Below, piece by piece: positions 34,457 to 44,683 of a DNA stretch of 64,000 nucleotides. The notes under the pieces were generated by a model. The model saw nothing but the letters and a program-made list of their open reading frames with translations. It did not search any database and was not told the origin of the DNA. The stretch comes from Algoriphagus limi. Lineage in GTDB: Bacteria > Bacteroidota > Bacteroidia > Cytophagales > Cyclobacteriaceae. Numbering within the stretch: the first letter of the stretch is position 1; every line of letters starts with the position of its first letter. The DNA lies in NCBI RefSeq assembly GCF_024919275.1, contig NZ_JANWGH010000002.1, positions 496,001 through 560,000 on the forward strand, read 5' to 3'. The position numbers were made by a program, and so were the translations under genes.

Positions 34457-36829
34457 CTAGGGAATCTGCCATTCTCTAAACCTTACTTCCACCTTACGAT
34501 CCGAATCTACGGATCCTTTGCTTGCTCCTCTAATGATCAATCCGCCCACATCGGAACTTATTCTTGCGGGATCTATTCCTAGTGATATAAAGTGGTTTTT
34601 GACGGATTCCACCCGTTTTCCGGAAATTTGAAGGTTGTAACTCACGGTACCGGTATTATCCGCAAAGCCAATCAATTCTAGTCCCAGGTCTGGATTGGTA
34701 TCCAAAATTTCCTTCACCTTCATCAGTTTCTCCTTCTCAGAATCTGCGATTTCGGTTTGATTGATTCCGAAAAAGACCTCCACCTTACTCTGATTCAAAA
34801 GAGCATGTGAGGTAGAAGGAACGGTGTTTTCAATGAACACTGTATCCGTGACAGTTTCAGGACTGATCGCAACCATTCGTTGTAAACTGTCAATCAAAAT
34901 AGAATCCGCTTGAATCTGTGCCATTAATAAAGAATCCCTACGGGCTTGCTCTTCTTCCATTCTTCTATCACGGGAATTGGCAATCGCTGCTGTAGTCGCA
35001 GCAGTTCCTCCTACCAAAAGCGCATCCTTCAACAATTCATTGTTTTTCTTATCCAGCTTTTCCTGCTTTTTCCTGTTCTTCTCCAGCTTTTTCGCTGTTT
35101 TTTCATCTACAGCCTCAGTATTTATTAAGACCTCTTGGGGCTCCGTCTCTTGAGGTTCATAGCTTTGTTGCTCAGGAATTCTAGAGGCAAAAGCCATCAT
35201 CATTGCCGAATCCCGTGTTGCTTGAGCTTGGAGCATTTCAGACCTGAACTCATCCATTTTTTCCTCAAATTCCTCTCGGGTCATCGTATCATCTGAAGCA
35301 GCTGTTCGAGTTCTAGCTGCCTGTTGGGTAGAGTCATTTATGGCAAGACTATCCAAATAAAGTTCTGTATTCCCTGAGGCTGAGTAAAGGATTTTAGAAA
35401 CTTGACCTGGATAGATTAGCAGTTGCCGAACCATGGCAGCACTATCCAAATATTGGATTTGCTCATTTGCTTTCACCGCCTCGATAGAATCTAATTTGAA
35501 GGCCAATTGGGAATCTATAGAATTAAGGTTTGTCAATCGCTCCATGCTGGCGGATCGCTCACTTTCTAAACTAGTCAGGCGACTTTCCGTCACAGCTTCA
35601 GAAACCGTAGTATCTCTTTGTGCAAGAGCGATAGTCTCGTCGATTTGAGAAATTTCGCGCTGGGCACCAAGTAATTCCAGTTGGATTCCTTCCCGCTGAC
35701 TTTCGATAGAATCCCGAATCAGATCCAATTGAGCTAAGGCTGCTGAATCTAGGGCGCTGCTGTCTCGTTGAAAGCCTTTTTGCTCCCAGCTTGGAAGCTG
35801 AATAACGGTGAAATAATTATTGGTAACCGGAGTTGGGGATACTCCATATGCCCTGATCGAATCCGCTTTTTCCATTTGCTTTTTCAGCAATTCATCAGGA
35901 ACAAAAGTATATCGCTGACTAATTACCGGAGGCTGAAAACTTTCCTTGGTAGCACCCAAACTAAATTTGACTCCTATTCCATGGTAGATATACCAATCTC
36001 CTCTGCCATTTCTATTCCCTCTGTAGGGATTGTCAAAAGTGGGCACATTGGTACCGGGAAGAGCAGCATATTCTTGAAAATCATTGTCGTATTCCAGTCG
36101 GTAGACCCCTGACACATCATCCAAATAATCTGTGGCAGCCCTTTTGAAGTCAGATTGTGCAAAAATTTCTATACCTTTTGCCACCCGAATCCGAAAGCCT
36201 AAACCTAGGTTTGCATAAAGAGTTGCCCGCTTATACCCACCGGGAATTTCGGTTTCAATATCTCGTAGGTTCGTTTCAAAGGTACCGTCAGGAATCACAT
36301 TTAGATTCTTGTAATTATATCGGTTTCCATTGGCATCCAATAAGTCCCCATACACATCAAAACTCTGCACACCCATGCCGAGCGTCAGATAAGGTGCAAA
36401 AATTGATTTACCGGAAAGCAACCAATTGTTATCAGGCTTGATGACAAAGGAAAGTCCGGCATCTATCAAATTAGTCTGAAAGTTCAGTGCCCGGTTAAAG
36501 TTTTCTCCTTCAGTGTAAAGTGTACCATCATTCTTGACAAAGCGATCCGAAGAACCAAACTGATAACTTCCTGCTGTGAACATCAAACCGATCGAATTCC
36601 CTAAAGCATATTCAATCGATGCTTGGTAGGATAAATTTTGGGAATAATTATCGTAGCGCTTATAAAGTTTGGTAAACTGATCAAAGTTCTTGACCCCTAA
36701 AGGCCGGATATCTCCAAAATAATTGGTGGTCCCGGCACTGAATCCAAACCTCCACTTGTATCCATACTGCTGCGAATAGATTGGAGAAACTAGCAAGAGG
36801 AAGGCGAAAATTGAAAACAGTTTTTTCAT
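34457..36829 (-). CDS. OmpA-family outer-membrane protein with N-terminal barrel and coiled-coil middle
   Basis: 790 residues from the ATG at 36829 (the TTG seven codons upstream overlaps the previous gene). Sec signal peptide (ends near IYSQ), an N-terminal ~280-residue beta-barrel-like part (YGYKWRFGFSAGTTNYFGDI), a long Gln/Glu/Ser-rich coiled coil (about 360-600), a basic segment KKLEKNRKKQEKLDKK, and a C-terminal OmpA domain that binds peptidoglycan (VEVFFGINQTEIADSEKEKL ... GFADNTG). It lies 4 bases after the upstream barrel gene, and the two form an operon. It probably links the outer membrane to the wall. Confidence 0.85.
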   Translation of the reverse strand: MKKLFSIFAFLLLVSPIYSQQYGYKWRFGFSAGTTNYFGDIRPLGVKNFDQFTKLYKRYDNYSQNLSYQASIEYALGNSIGLMFTAGSYQFGSSDRFVKNDGTLYTEGENFNRALNFQTNLIDAGLSFVIKPDNNWLLSGKSIFAPYLTLGMGVQSFDVYGDLLDANGNRYNYKNLNVIPDGTFETNLRDIETEIPGGYKRATLYANLGLGFRIRVAKGIEIFAQSDFKRAATDYLDDVSGVYRLEYDNDFQEYAALPGTNVPTFDNPYRGNRNGRGDWYIYHGIGVKFSLGATKESFQPPVISQRYTFVPDELLKKQMEKADSIRAYGVSPTPVTNNYFTVIQLPSWEQKGFQRDSSALDSAALAQLDLIRDSIESQREGIQLELLGAQREISQIDETIALAQRDTTVSEAVTESRLTSLESERSASMERLTNLNSIDSQLAFKLDSIEAVKANEQIQYLDSAAMVRQLLIYPGQVSKILYSASGNTELYLDSLAINDSTQQAARTRTAASDDTMTREEFEEKMDEFRSEMLQAQATRDSAMMMAFASRIPEQQSYEPQETEPQEVLINTEAVDEKTAKKLEKNRKKQEKLDKKNNELLKDALLVGGTAATTAAIANSRDRRMEEEQARRDSLLMAQIQADSILIDSLQRMVAISPETVTDTVFIENTVPSTSHALLNQSKVEVFFGINQTEIADSEKEKLMKVKEILDTNPDLGLELIGFADNTGTVSYNLQISGKRVESVKNHFISLGIDPARISSDVGGLIIRGASKGSVDSDRKVEVRFREWQIP

Positions 36830-36833
36830 GATC

Positions 36834-38003
36834 TTACCTTTTATTTCCAAAGCCCAACCAAATTCTAAACTCAGCGCTCAGCCCGACATAGGGCTGAAAT
36901 GCATTGACATTATTCCCGTCAATTTGCTCCGTTGTCAAGAAGGTTCCCCCAGCATTGAGCCTGATGAATCGGAAGAAATTATAACCCAAACCCACAAAAA
37001 CCGGCCGGCTAAATGCTGGTCCGCTGATTCGCTCACCGATCGAGTTTTCCATGTTTCCAGAAAGAAAAATCCCAGTGCTGATAGACATATTGCTCATGAA
37101 TCTTGCAAAGGTTCTATTACCTAAAGGAAAAGAGAAACCAACGTACGGACTGTAAACAAATTCCTGCTGAGGCAAATTTTTGGTCAGGGAGATTGCTCCA
37201 TATCCCAGATTGATTGGGATAGAATTGGGTTTCTTTTCGGTAGGATAGTTCTGAAAAATCTTCTCATCTACCCTTGCCAGTAAATTGGTGCTGAGGTATT
37301 GATCCACTTCTGAAAAAATAATAGCCTCAAGTTCATCCAGATATTGTCTGGCATAAGCACCTCTCGCATTATCTGCCTCACTCAATCCCGAAACATTGAA
37401 TTTGGCTTTTCCCATTTTAAGCTTTTTCCGTTGCTCGAGTTTTTTCCTAGTCAAATCAGAAAAACCAGGGAATTCAGCTCCATTTGGTAATTCAAAGTAA
37501 TACGCTCCCGCATTTACGATTTGCTCCAAATTGGAAAGAATTTGCTCATCTGAATCTTCAAAATGAATTCCTCCTTTCCTGACTGTCGTAATAGTGCTCA
37601 AGTATGTGTCAAGATTGGATTGGATAAGCCGACGGACTTCCTCCACTTCTTCCTTTCCGGCCTTTTGATAAAAACCTATCTCAACATGATAGTCTTCATT
37701 AGATCGTAATGGATCATCTACCAAGGCTTGGAATGCGAGTTCTTTGTACCCAAAAGGTGCCTTCCAAAAGTAAACATCCTCCGATTTTACCGATTTCTTG
37801 GATTGGTAGATTTCTACTTTTACTAATTCAATCGTGCTTGGAATTGCTCCTCTGATGTAAAATTTTTCCTCTGCCGGAAGAGGCATACCTCCGTTTAGTT
37901 TGTTTTGGATAAGATCCAAATTGACCGTGGTAATGGCTTCTTGGCTCCAGCTAGTTTGAATAAAAATGCCTAAGGTCAAAAATAGGAATAGTTGTTTTTT
38001 CAT
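36834..38003 (-). CDS. Hypothetical outer-membrane protein (C-terminal barrel), partner of the OmpA protein
   Basis: A 389-residue protein with a signal peptide (ends near SWSQ). The N-terminal ~240 residues are mixed helix and strand with RRLIQSNLDTYLSTI and QRKKLKMGKAKFNV. The C-terminal ~140 residues show alternating hydrophobic and aromatic residues with Gly (YSPYVGFSFPLGNRTFARF, VFVGLGYNFFRFIRLNAGG), as in an outer-membrane barrel. It is the first gene of a two-gene unit with the OmpA-family protein. Family not recognised. Confidence 0.7.
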   Translation of the reverse strand: MKKQLFLFLTLGIFIQTSWSQEAITTVNLDLIQNKLNGGMPLPAEEKFYIRGAIPSTIELVKVEIYQSKKSVKSEDVYFWKAPFGYKELAFQALVDDPLRSNEDYHVEIGFYQKAGKEEVEEVRRLIQSNLDTYLSTITTVRKGGIHFEDSDEQILSNLEQIVNAGAYYFELPNGAEFPGFSDLTRKKLEQRKKLKMGKAKFNVSGLSEADNARGAYARQYLDELEAIIFSEVDQYLSTNLLARVDEKIFQNYPTEKKPNSIPINLGYGAISLTKNLPQQEFVYSPYVGFSFPLGNRTFARFMSNMSISTGIFLSGNMENSIGERISGPAFSRPVFVGLGYNFFRFIRLNAGGTFLTTEQIDGNNVNAFQPYVGLSAEFRIWLGFGNKR

Positions 38004-38331
38004 ACCCTTTCAATTTATTGTAAAATACAGGCTATTAATGATTAACTTCTTAAGTTAGTTAATGTTGAAAATCCCTCAATCTATAAAATATAATTTGATA
38101 ATAGTTCCTAATTTGAAAGATAAATATTCAGCTAATAATTAAATATAAAATTAAGTTTTACTACAAAGTACTAATTAAAATGCTGTGAATTGTATTTAAT
38201 CAGGATGTTTTTCAGACAATTATTTCAAGATGCCAAAAATTATCAAAGATGTCAAAATCTCCTTATCTTGATGATAATCAGTTTAATAGGTTCCTCATCT
38301 CTTCTTCAAATCTTTTTAAAACTTTCTCTTC
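38004..38331. other. A/T-rich spacer, no gene seen
   Basis: A 328-base divergent spacer rich in A/T between the OmpA operon (-) and the DUF4188 gene (+). It must hold both promoters. I see no convincing ORF, repeat or RNA. Confidence 0.6.
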
Positions 38332-38814
38332 ATGGCAAAAACAATCAATCAACGCGTAACTGCAAAAATCGAAGGCGATTTTGTGGTCTTTCTGATCGGC
38401 ATGCGGATCAATAAGTTTTGGAAACTTCATAAATGGATTCCGGTAGCTCAAGCAATGCCTAAAATGCTGAAGGAACTTTCAATGAATCCCGAAAGTGGCC
38501 TTCTTGGTTTTCAATTATTTGGCGGGATTCCTCCTGTGATCGTGCAGTATTGGAGATCCTTTGAGCATCTGGAAGCCTATGCCAAAGATCGCGAAAGCTC
38601 GCATTATCCAGCATGGCGGGATTTTAACAAGAAAATCAAAAGCAATGGAGATGTGGGGATTTGGCACGAAACCTACAAAGTCAATGCAGACGATTATGAA
38701 TGCATTTATAACAATATGCCTAAATATGGATTGGGAAAAGTAGGTGAATTGATTCCAGCCACAGGAAAGCGAGAATCTGCTGCTGAAAGAATTTCAAGAA
38801 AAGATCATCAATGA
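38332..38814 (+). CDS. DUF4188 (dimeric alpha/beta-barrel monooxygenase-like) protein
   Basis: A 160-residue protein resembling the DUF4188 / phenylacetaldoxime dehydratase-like ferredoxin-fold family: [51 protein letters not shown] and WHETYKV. Conserved His and Arg residues of this fold can bind heme or substrate. No partner gene shows a pathway. Confidence 0.78.
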   Translation: MAKTINQRVTAKIEGDFVVFLIGMRINKFWKLHKWIPVAQAMPKMLKELSMNPESGLLGFQLFGGIPPVIVQYWRSFEHLEAYAKDRESSHYPAWRDFNKKIKSNGDVGIWHETYKVNADDYECIYNNMPKYGLGKVGELIPATGKRESAAERISRKDHQ

Positions 38815-38883
38815 AGGAATCTTAACAATTTAAAAACACAAAAAATAGAACCTGATTCACTTCGCAACGTACCTTGGAATTAA

Positions 38884-39315
38884 ATGTATAAAAAGATGAA
38901 AATTTCAAGGCTACTATTTTTTCTGCCCTTTTTGATGGCTTTTCAATGCGGGGAGGAGATTTATTCAGATGATGACCTCTTATTGGAAACCGGAATCCTG
39001 AATTCTTGGGAATTATCAGAAGAGTCAATCAATGGTTCATCCGACCTACTCCCTAAATGCTGTAAATATTTTAATTTTTATCTGGATGGAGATTCCAATG
39101 ATCTTGTGGGGAGATACACCTATCATGAAGACAATTCCGGGAACTTGGATGGCGTATTTATTCTAGACCCAAGCAAGCAGGAAATTATTTTTAAGGGGGA
39201 TGACGGGACAGAAATCATGGCTTCCTATTCTATCAATGACGAGCAGAATTACTTGGTACTTTCCTACCAAGCTGGCCGAACTGAATTGGTGCAAGGATAT
39301 AGAAAAGTGGATTAG
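38884..39315 (+). CDS. Hypothetical small lipoprotein
   Basis: A 143-residue protein with a hydrophobic N-terminus and lipobox-like MAFQCGEE. The mature part is acidic with lipocalin-like pattern: GILNSWELSEESING, LPKCCKYFNFYLDGD, GVFILDPSKQEIIF. It resembles the layout of the lipoprotein at 28956. Start alternatives are Met1 or Met5. Function unknown. It is convergent with the PQQ gene. Confidence 0.65.
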   Translation: MYKKMKISRLLFFLPFLMAFQCGEEIYSDDDLLLETGILNSWELSEESINGSSDLLPKCCKYFNFYLDGDSNDLVGRYTYHEDNSGNLDGVFILDPSKQEIIFKGDDGTEIMASYSINDEQNYLVLSYQAGRTELVQGYRKVD

Positions 39316-39337
39316 GATTTTCAACCATATATGCCTC

Positions 39338-41212
39338 TCAGTTTCCCTTCACCTTAAAAGCCAATAAGACATTCCCTGGCATTTCTCCAAACATGCTGTA
39401 GCCTGAATTAACGTAAAGCATCCCGTCGGCCACTACCGGCCCCGGGCCATCAATTGATCCTCCCATTCCTTTTTGTCCATTGACGGTTTCGTATTCACGT
39501 ACCGTATCAAACTCCCATAAAACTGTTCCATCCTGAGAAGAATAGGCTCGAATAAAACCATTCAAATCCCCCTCGAAGACAACTCCGGGAATTAGCGTTG
39601 GCGCAGCGGAATTAGACTGTTGGCAGTTTCTTCGTGGACCCTCAGAACATGGAGGTGGAGCAGTTTTCCAAACCTGCTCTCCTGTTTGAAGATTGAGTGC
39701 ATATATCCCCGGCGTAGGCCCCAAACTTGGATCACTCGGATCCAGCGCAAAAACATTATCGGAGTTGGCAGCATAGACTAAATTTCCATCGGTTGCCATA
39801 CCCCAGTGAATTCCTCCCAGGGCACCCCCTTTTCCTATTCGGCTTTGCCAAAGCACTTCTCCAGTCTCCGGCAAAAGAGCATGAACAACTCCTGATTTTT
39901 GCCCCGCAACTAGCATATCTCGTTGGTTTATCGAGTCATAAACTAATATGGGAGCCATACCAAAATCCACATCCGGACCAGTAGGCGTAGGACAATTAGG
40001 ATTATCCGGGCAGGATAAATTCCAGGTATCATTGGCAGTTGCCTGCCAATTCCATACAAGCTCTCCAGTTTTCAGATCCAAGGCCTGAATTGCATCGCTC
40101 GTATTCGTAGGAGGAAAAGTATAATTTTCCCCTGTCCCAATGTATAGCAATCCTCTTTCGACATCCACCGTAGGACTTGCCCAAACTGGGGCACCTGAAG
40201 GTCCATAAGAAGGATATCCATTTTCCTTTTTACCAACTTCCCTAGCTTCCTCTGCAATCACCCGATGTTTCCAGATTTCTTCGCCGGTTTTTGCATTCAA
40301 AGCAGTTACTCCGCCAGAAGAAGTACAGCAAGCATATTCGGGATTTTGGGATGAAATGACTTCAAAAGAGGTAATGGGAACATAGACAATGTCATCATAA
40401 ACGGCCACAGAACCAGTAACCGCAGATAATGGGTGATGCGCAGCACGGCTTTTCCAAATCAATTCTCCCGTTCTAATATCCACGGAATAGGTATTGGTAG
40501 CATAGTCTGCAAAATAGGCAGTCAATTGGTCGTCTTGAACAGTATAACTTATCGCTCCTCGAATCGCTGCATCAGCCTGAAACGTCCAACCAATCTGACC
40601 GGTGTATCTATTCAATGCATATACTTCTCCAAATTGGCTTCCCACGATCATCCATTTTCCAATGATGGCGGGCTTACTTCTCACGATGGAGGAATTTGGA
40701 AAGGCAAAAGCCCATTCAAGCTCAAGAGAGGAAACATTCTCAGGAGTTATCCCTGCCTGAGAAGCAGTTCTAAAACCAGAACCTTTCAGGTCGCCTCCCC
40801 AACCTGAGTGATTATACTGAGCATCAAGGTCTTCTGCTGAGATTTCGAAGTCGGTATAAGCTGATTCAGGAATTTCCACCTTTACTAATTTCTGATTGGT
40901 CAGGTATTGTGCAACTGCCTCTCGCTCCTCAGCAGTGAGCTGTTCTGCCTGAACTCGCATTTTTCCCATATTTAGAGCTGCCAAAATCGCATGGGGAGAC
41001 ATTCCCGATAAGAGGCCCTGAGCAGGTGCCATGGTTGTGTTTCCTTCGGTATGACAAGCCGCACAGAACGTTTGGTAGGTCTTTTCACCCAACTTGAGGA
41101 CCTCTTTTGGTACGGGACCATTAGTCAATAATGCTGTGGAATCACCACTGGGATTAGTGCAAGCAAAAGCAACAACAATGAATAGGGCGGGAAAAGCAAA
41201 AAACTTCTTCAT
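39338..41212 (-). CDS. Cytochrome c-PQQ beta-propeller lipoprotein dehydrogenase
   Basis: A 624-residue protein. Lipobox VAFAC (Cys18), then a cytochrome c domain with the heme site CAACH (Cys50, Cys53, His54) and likely distal Met in NMGKMRVQAEQ. The remainder is an eight-bladed quinoprotein propeller with repeats of the form YALNRYTGQIGWTFQ and ALDLKTGELVWNWQ. A vicinal pair Cys295-Cys296 (YACCTSSGG) fits the disulfide next to PQQ in quinoprotein alcohol dehydrogenases. Closest in layout to polyvinyl-alcohol dehydrogenase. It should oxidise an alcohol in the periplasm. PQQ biosynthesis genes are not in the window. Confidence 0.88.
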   Translation of the reverse strand: MKKFFAFPALFIVVAFACTNPSGDSTALLTNGPVPKEVLKLGEKTYQTFCAACHTEGNTTMAPAQGLLSGMSPHAILAALNMGKMRVQAEQLTAEEREAVAQYLTNQKLVKVEIPESAYTDFEISAEDLDAQYNHSGWGGDLKGSGFRTASQAGITPENVSSLELEWAFAFPNSSIVRSKPAIIGKWMIVGSQFGEVYALNRYTGQIGWTFQADAAIRGAISYTVQDDQLTAYFADYATNTYSVDIRTGELIWKSRAAHHPLSAVTGSVAVYDDIVYVPITSFEVISSQNPEYACCTSSGGVTALNAKTGEEIWKHRVIAEEAREVGKKENGYPSYGPSGAPVWASPTVDVERGLLYIGTGENYTFPPTNTSDAIQALDLKTGELVWNWQATANDTWNLSCPDNPNCPTPTGPDVDFGMAPILVYDSINQRDMLVAGQKSGVVHALLPETGEVLWQSRIGKGGALGGIHWGMATDGNLVYAANSDNVFALDPSDPSLGPTPGIYALNLQTGEQVWKTAPPPCSEGPRRNCQQSNSAAPTLIPGVVFEGDLNGFIRAYSSQDGTVLWEFDTVREYETVNGQKGMGGSIDGPGPVVADGMLYVNSGYSMFGEMPGNVLLAFKVKGN

Positions 41213-41409
41213 GGGCTTAGAGGTTGATTTTGAAAGGGCTAAAAGGGAAGGCTGACTGAATCAAGTTAGGTAAAAAATATGGGAATTATAGTTTACGAAT
41301 CCAGAGCTAAACATTTGAGGAACCCATCCAACAGGCTTTTATTAAAATCCTCTTGGATTCCTAAAGGGTATTTCTTACCTCGTCATTGAATTAAATCTTC
41401 ACCCAAGTC

Positions 41410-42315
41410 ATGAAAAAAATGCGCATTTTCTTTACTGGAGGATCTGGAAAAGCCGGAAAGCATGTTATCCCTTATTTGCTTAAGCAGGGGCATCGAGTGA
41501 TGAATGTAGACCTGACTCCTTTGGATTATCCGGGAGTGGATAATATCGCCGCTGACATTACCGATTCGGGTCAAATGTTCAATGCCTTGAGCATGTATGC
41601 AGGTTTTGATGAGCTAGAACCTGGAACTGGAGTTCCCAAATTTGATGCGGTTGTTCACTTTGCGGCAGTTCCTAGAATTCTGATCAAACCGGATAATGAA
41701 ACCTTCCGGGTTAACACCATCGGAACCTATAATGTGATTGAAGCTGCTGTGAAGTTGGGGATCAAGAAGATCATCATTGCCTCTTCGGAAACGACTTATG
41801 GGATTTGCTTTTCGGATGGACAAACAAATCCAAAATACCTCCCCTTGGATGAGGAATATGATGTAGACCCAATGGATAGTTATGGATTATCCAAAGTGGT
41901 CAATGAACATACGGCTAGAAGTTTTCAGCGAAGATCGGGAGTAGATATTTACGCCCTACGAATTGGAAATGTGATTGAGCCTCACGAATACGCCGAACTT
42001 TTTCCACACTATTTTAAGCATCCGGAAGTTCGTCGAAGAAATGCTTTTTGCTACATCGATGCCCGTGATCTTGGACAAATCGTGGATTTATGTCTAAAAA
42101 AAGACGGTTTGGGTTTTCAGATTTTTAATGCCGGAAATGACCATAATGGGGCGGTTATCCCAAGTAAAGAATTAGCAGAGCGATTTTTCCCGGGAGTACC
42201 TCTCACCCGCGAACTTGAAGAACATGAGGCCCTTTTTTCCAATCGCAAAATCCGCGAAGTCCTTGGCTTCAGAGAGCAGCATAATTGGAGAAATTATGTG
42301 GATTGGAAGGAGTAA
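41410..42315 (+). CDS. NAD-dependent epimerase/dehydratase (extended SDR)
   Basis: A 301-residue extended short-chain dehydrogenase. The nucleotide motif is TGGSGKAGK (9-17). Catalytic residues are the Ser pair in IIASSETTYG (about 125-126), Tyr158 and Lys162 (SYGLSK). HFAAVPRILIKPDNETFRVNTIGTYNV is the typical middle segment. Substrate is probably a nucleotide sugar or sugar acid. It is followed by a repeat-bearing spacer and has no operon partner. Confidence 0.88.
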   Translation: MKKMRIFFTGGSGKAGKHVIPYLLKQGHRVMNVDLTPLDYPGVDNIAADITDSGQMFNALSMYAGFDELEPGTGVPKFDAVVHFAAVPRILIKPDNETFRVNTIGTYNVIEAAVKLGIKKIIIASSETTYGICFSDGQTNPKYLPLDEEYDVDPMDSYGLSKVVNEHTARSFQRRSGVDIYALRIGNVIEPHEYAELFPHYFKHPEVRRRNAFCYIDARDLGQIVDLCLKKDGLGFQIFNAGNDHNGAVIPSKELAERFFPGVPLTRELEEHEALFSNRKIREVLGFREQHNWRNYVDWKE

Positions 42316-42367
42316 AAATGATAAAAATGGTTAAAGCCATTCTTGGTTGTATCGTCTAATATCTATT

Positions 42368-42466
42368 CCCCGGGTTAAAATCCGGGGCTATTTACAATAT
42401 AGAAAATCTCTTTAGGAACAATAATTCTGCTCACTGCAAACTGCCCTCTGAATACTGCTTACTGAC
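42368..42466. repeat. CCCCGGG palindrome and short ACTGNNN heptad array
   Basis: CCCCGGGTTAAAATCCGGGG (42368-42387) is an imperfect copy of the palindrome found around the sulfatase. Further on come ACTGCAA, ACTGCCC, TCTGAAT, ACTGCTT and ACTGACC in 7-bp phase (about 42433-42467). On the minus strand these are CAGT-type heptads, as after fumC, and they adjoin the ccmB stop codon. Confidence 0.7.
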
Positions 42467-43132
42467 CTAACTTCTCCACAAATAAGGAAACAACAAATAC
42501 CCAGCAGCGGCTACTATCGCATTGATCGCTACTAAACTCAAGAGTTTGTCAGCACTCACAGACCAATCCAAACCATCCAGTGCATTTTTTGAAATCCGAA
42601 TTGCCATCAACAAAATGGGAATGATGACCGGGAAACTCAGAATCGCCATCAAGGTGGCATTATTTCCGGCTTTCGATGCGATTCCTGAAACCATGGTGAG
42701 ACAGGCAGAAAATCCCATGGCTCCCAAAACCAGATTAAGCAAAAAAAGCGTTTGATCCTGAACGGGATTTCCCAAAATGACCGAAAAAACCGCATATCCC
42801 AACAGGGCCAAAATCAGGGTAAGAGCTGTATTATAGATAATCTTGGAAAGAATAATGGCCTCGGGCGAGGCGATCATGTAATAGTAAAGTTGTCTCCCCT
42901 GATGCTCCTGCACAAAACTTTTCGCCACGGCATTCACAGCCGAGAAAAGTATGATAATCCAATACAAAGCATTCCAAGTAGGAACGGAAAGATTTCCCAT
43001 TTTGGCCCCGACACTCAGGTAGGTGATAAAAACCGCCGAGACCACATAGAGTAGAATCCCATTAAGGGCATACTTTTGTCGCCACTCCAAAGTGATTTCC
43101 TTTCGGATCAAAACGGTGATTTCTTTCCACAT
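42467..43132 (-). CDS. ccmB: Heme exporter protein CcmB
   Basis: About 221 residues from the ATG at 43132 (MWKEITVLIRKEI), the normal CcmB length. A TTG 12 codons upstream overlaps dgt and adds an unlikely extension. Six membrane helices are seen, and the N-terminal EWRQKYALNGILLYVVS segment and QEHQGRQLYYYMIASPEAIILSK match CcmB. It forms an ABC transporter with CcmA and CcmC for cytochrome c maturation. The partner genes are not in this window to its right, as dgt precedes it on the same strand. Confidence 0.9.
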   Translation of the reverse strand: MWKEITVLIRKEITLEWRQKYALNGILLYVVSAVFITYLSVGAKMGNLSVPTWNALYWIIILFSAVNAVAKSFVQEHQGRQLYYYMIASPEAIILSKIIYNTALTLILALLGYAVFSVILGNPVQDQTLFLLNLVLGAMGFSACLTMVSGIASKAGNNATLMAILSFPVIIPILLMAIRISKNALDGLDWSVSADKLLSLVAINAIVAAAGYLLFPYLWRS

Positions 43133-43164
43133 AGGCCAAAGATAGGAGTAAGGAGCGAAACTTA

Positions 43165-44508
43165 TCAAACTCCCGGAAAGGAGATGCCTTTCACGCGTCT
43201 ATACAAGTTGAGTGCATATTTATCCGTCATTCCAGCAATGAAGTCAATCAATTGGCGCAACAAAGGATAAGGGTTAACTTCAGCTCCCCAGCCTTTCAAG
43301 GGAAAATCTTCCGGAAGCAATCGCAAAATGCTTTTATCCTGACCGGAGAAAAGTTCGGGTGCATAAAACTTATGATAAAGAGCCTGACCAAATACTTCCA
43401 ACAATCCCTCCAAAACCTGAAATCCAGCAGCTTCTTTTTCGAGAACAACCTGAGAGCGATAAATCTTTCGAATAGACAACTCTGAAATTTCTTGAAGGGC
43501 TTTAGCAGAAGGAATCACATCAGTCAAGGCCTTGTCAAAATGACCCTTGCACATACTCTCTTCGTATTGAGCGAAGGCCTCCACAGTTTCCTGAATCAAA
43601 ACCCCTATGGTCAAAGCACGTAAAGCTCCCAAATTCTGGGATTGGGTACGGTTTTCTAATTTTTTGGGATTGAATTTATTTCCCAGTATGGGCTTCAATA
43701 ATGCTACAGTTTCTTCGAAGCTTACCAAACCCATGGTACATCCGTCTTCCAAATCAATAATGGAGTAACAGATATCATCGGCAGCCTCCACGAGGAATGC
43801 CAAAGGATGACGAAACCAACATTCCTCACTGGATTTTTCAATCCCCAAGAAATCTGTCAATTGCTCGAAATCCGAAAGCTGATTAATAAAGAAACCGAAT
43901 TTCTTCTGACTTCGCCGCGCAATATCCCGATGGGAAATAAAGCTAGGCCTTGGGTATTTGGTAAATGCCGCTAGAGTCGCATAAGTAAGCTTGAGCCCAT
44001 TTTGCTTGGAAACTAGCATACGAAAACCTTGGGCATTTCCTTCAAAATTGCAAAGGTCTACCCACTGTTCGGGGCGTAGGTGTTTTTCCCATGCTCTACC
44101 CTTCGGGTGGAATTTGAAGAAATCAGAAATGGCCTCTTCTCCAGCATGGCCGAAAGGTGGATTTCCTATATCATGGGTCAAAGCAGCTGCGGCTACAATT
44201 CCGCCTATTTCCGATGCTGAAAGTTCGGTCTTTTTCAGATTAGGATATTTTTCAAGGAGATATTCCCCGGCAGCTTTTCCCAAAGAGCGCCCGACAGAAG
44301 AAACCTCCAAGCTATGCGTTAGACGTGTATGCACAAATGCCTGCTCTGGCAAAGGAAATACTTGCGTTTTATCCTGTAGATTACGGAATGGAGCCGAAAA
44401 AATAATTCGGTCATAATCGACTTCAAATTCACTTCTTGCAGCCTGTGTGGGAATAAATCCCGGCTTTTCTCCAAATCTACCCCTACTGAGGAGGCGTTCC
44501 CATTTCAT
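43165..44508 (-). CDS. dgt: Deoxyguanosinetriphosphate triphosphohydrolase (dGTPase)
   Basis: 447 residues from the ATG at 44508 (MKWERLLSRGRFG; the previous codon is also ATG). HD-domain residues are present: HTRLTHSLEV near 60, His112-Asp113 in THDIGNPPFGHAGEE and DDICYSIIDLEDG further on. The family hydrolyses dGTP to deoxyguanosine and triphosphate and helps keep dNTP pools low. Its stop lies 32 bases upstream of the likely ccmB start, so the two may be co-transcribed. Confidence 0.92.
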   Translation of the reverse strand: MKWERLLSRGRFGEKPGFIPTQAARSEFEVDYDRIIFSAPFRNLQDKTQVFPLPEQAFVHTRLTHSLEVSSVGRSLGKAAGEYLLEKYPNLKKTELSASEIGGIVAAAALTHDIGNPPFGHAGEEAISDFFKFHPKGRAWEKHLRPEQWVDLCNFEGNAQGFRMLVSKQNGLKLTYATLAAFTKYPRPSFISHRDIARRSQKKFGFFINQLSDFEQLTDFLGIEKSSEECWFRHPLAFLVEAADDICYSIIDLEDGCTMGLVSFEETVALLKPILGNKFNPKKLENRTQSQNLGALRALTIGVLIQETVEAFAQYEESMCKGHFDKALTDVIPSAKALQEISELSIRKIYRSQVVLEKEAAGFQVLEGLLEVFGQALYHKFYAPELFSGQDKSILRLLPEDFPLKGWGAEVNPYPLLRQLIDFIAGMTDKYALNLYRRVKGISFPGV

Positions 44509-44683
44509 CATGCCCAAAAATAAGAAGGCTCGGAAAGAATTCACGGGATTTTTAGGGATTTCCCAAGCCAAAAATTCTCATACTTTATTTTTAATTTATA
44601 AATTCAAATACAAAATCTCATTCTGCTTCGTTAATTCTTGGCATCACCCTTGTTTGAAAAAGAACCAGAAATTAAACCAAGCT

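Noticed and set aside
44447..44683. N-terminal extension of the first DUF4382 lipoprotein
   Set aside because: It overlaps the start of dgt on the other strand and would bury the lipoprotein signal that begins at 44684.
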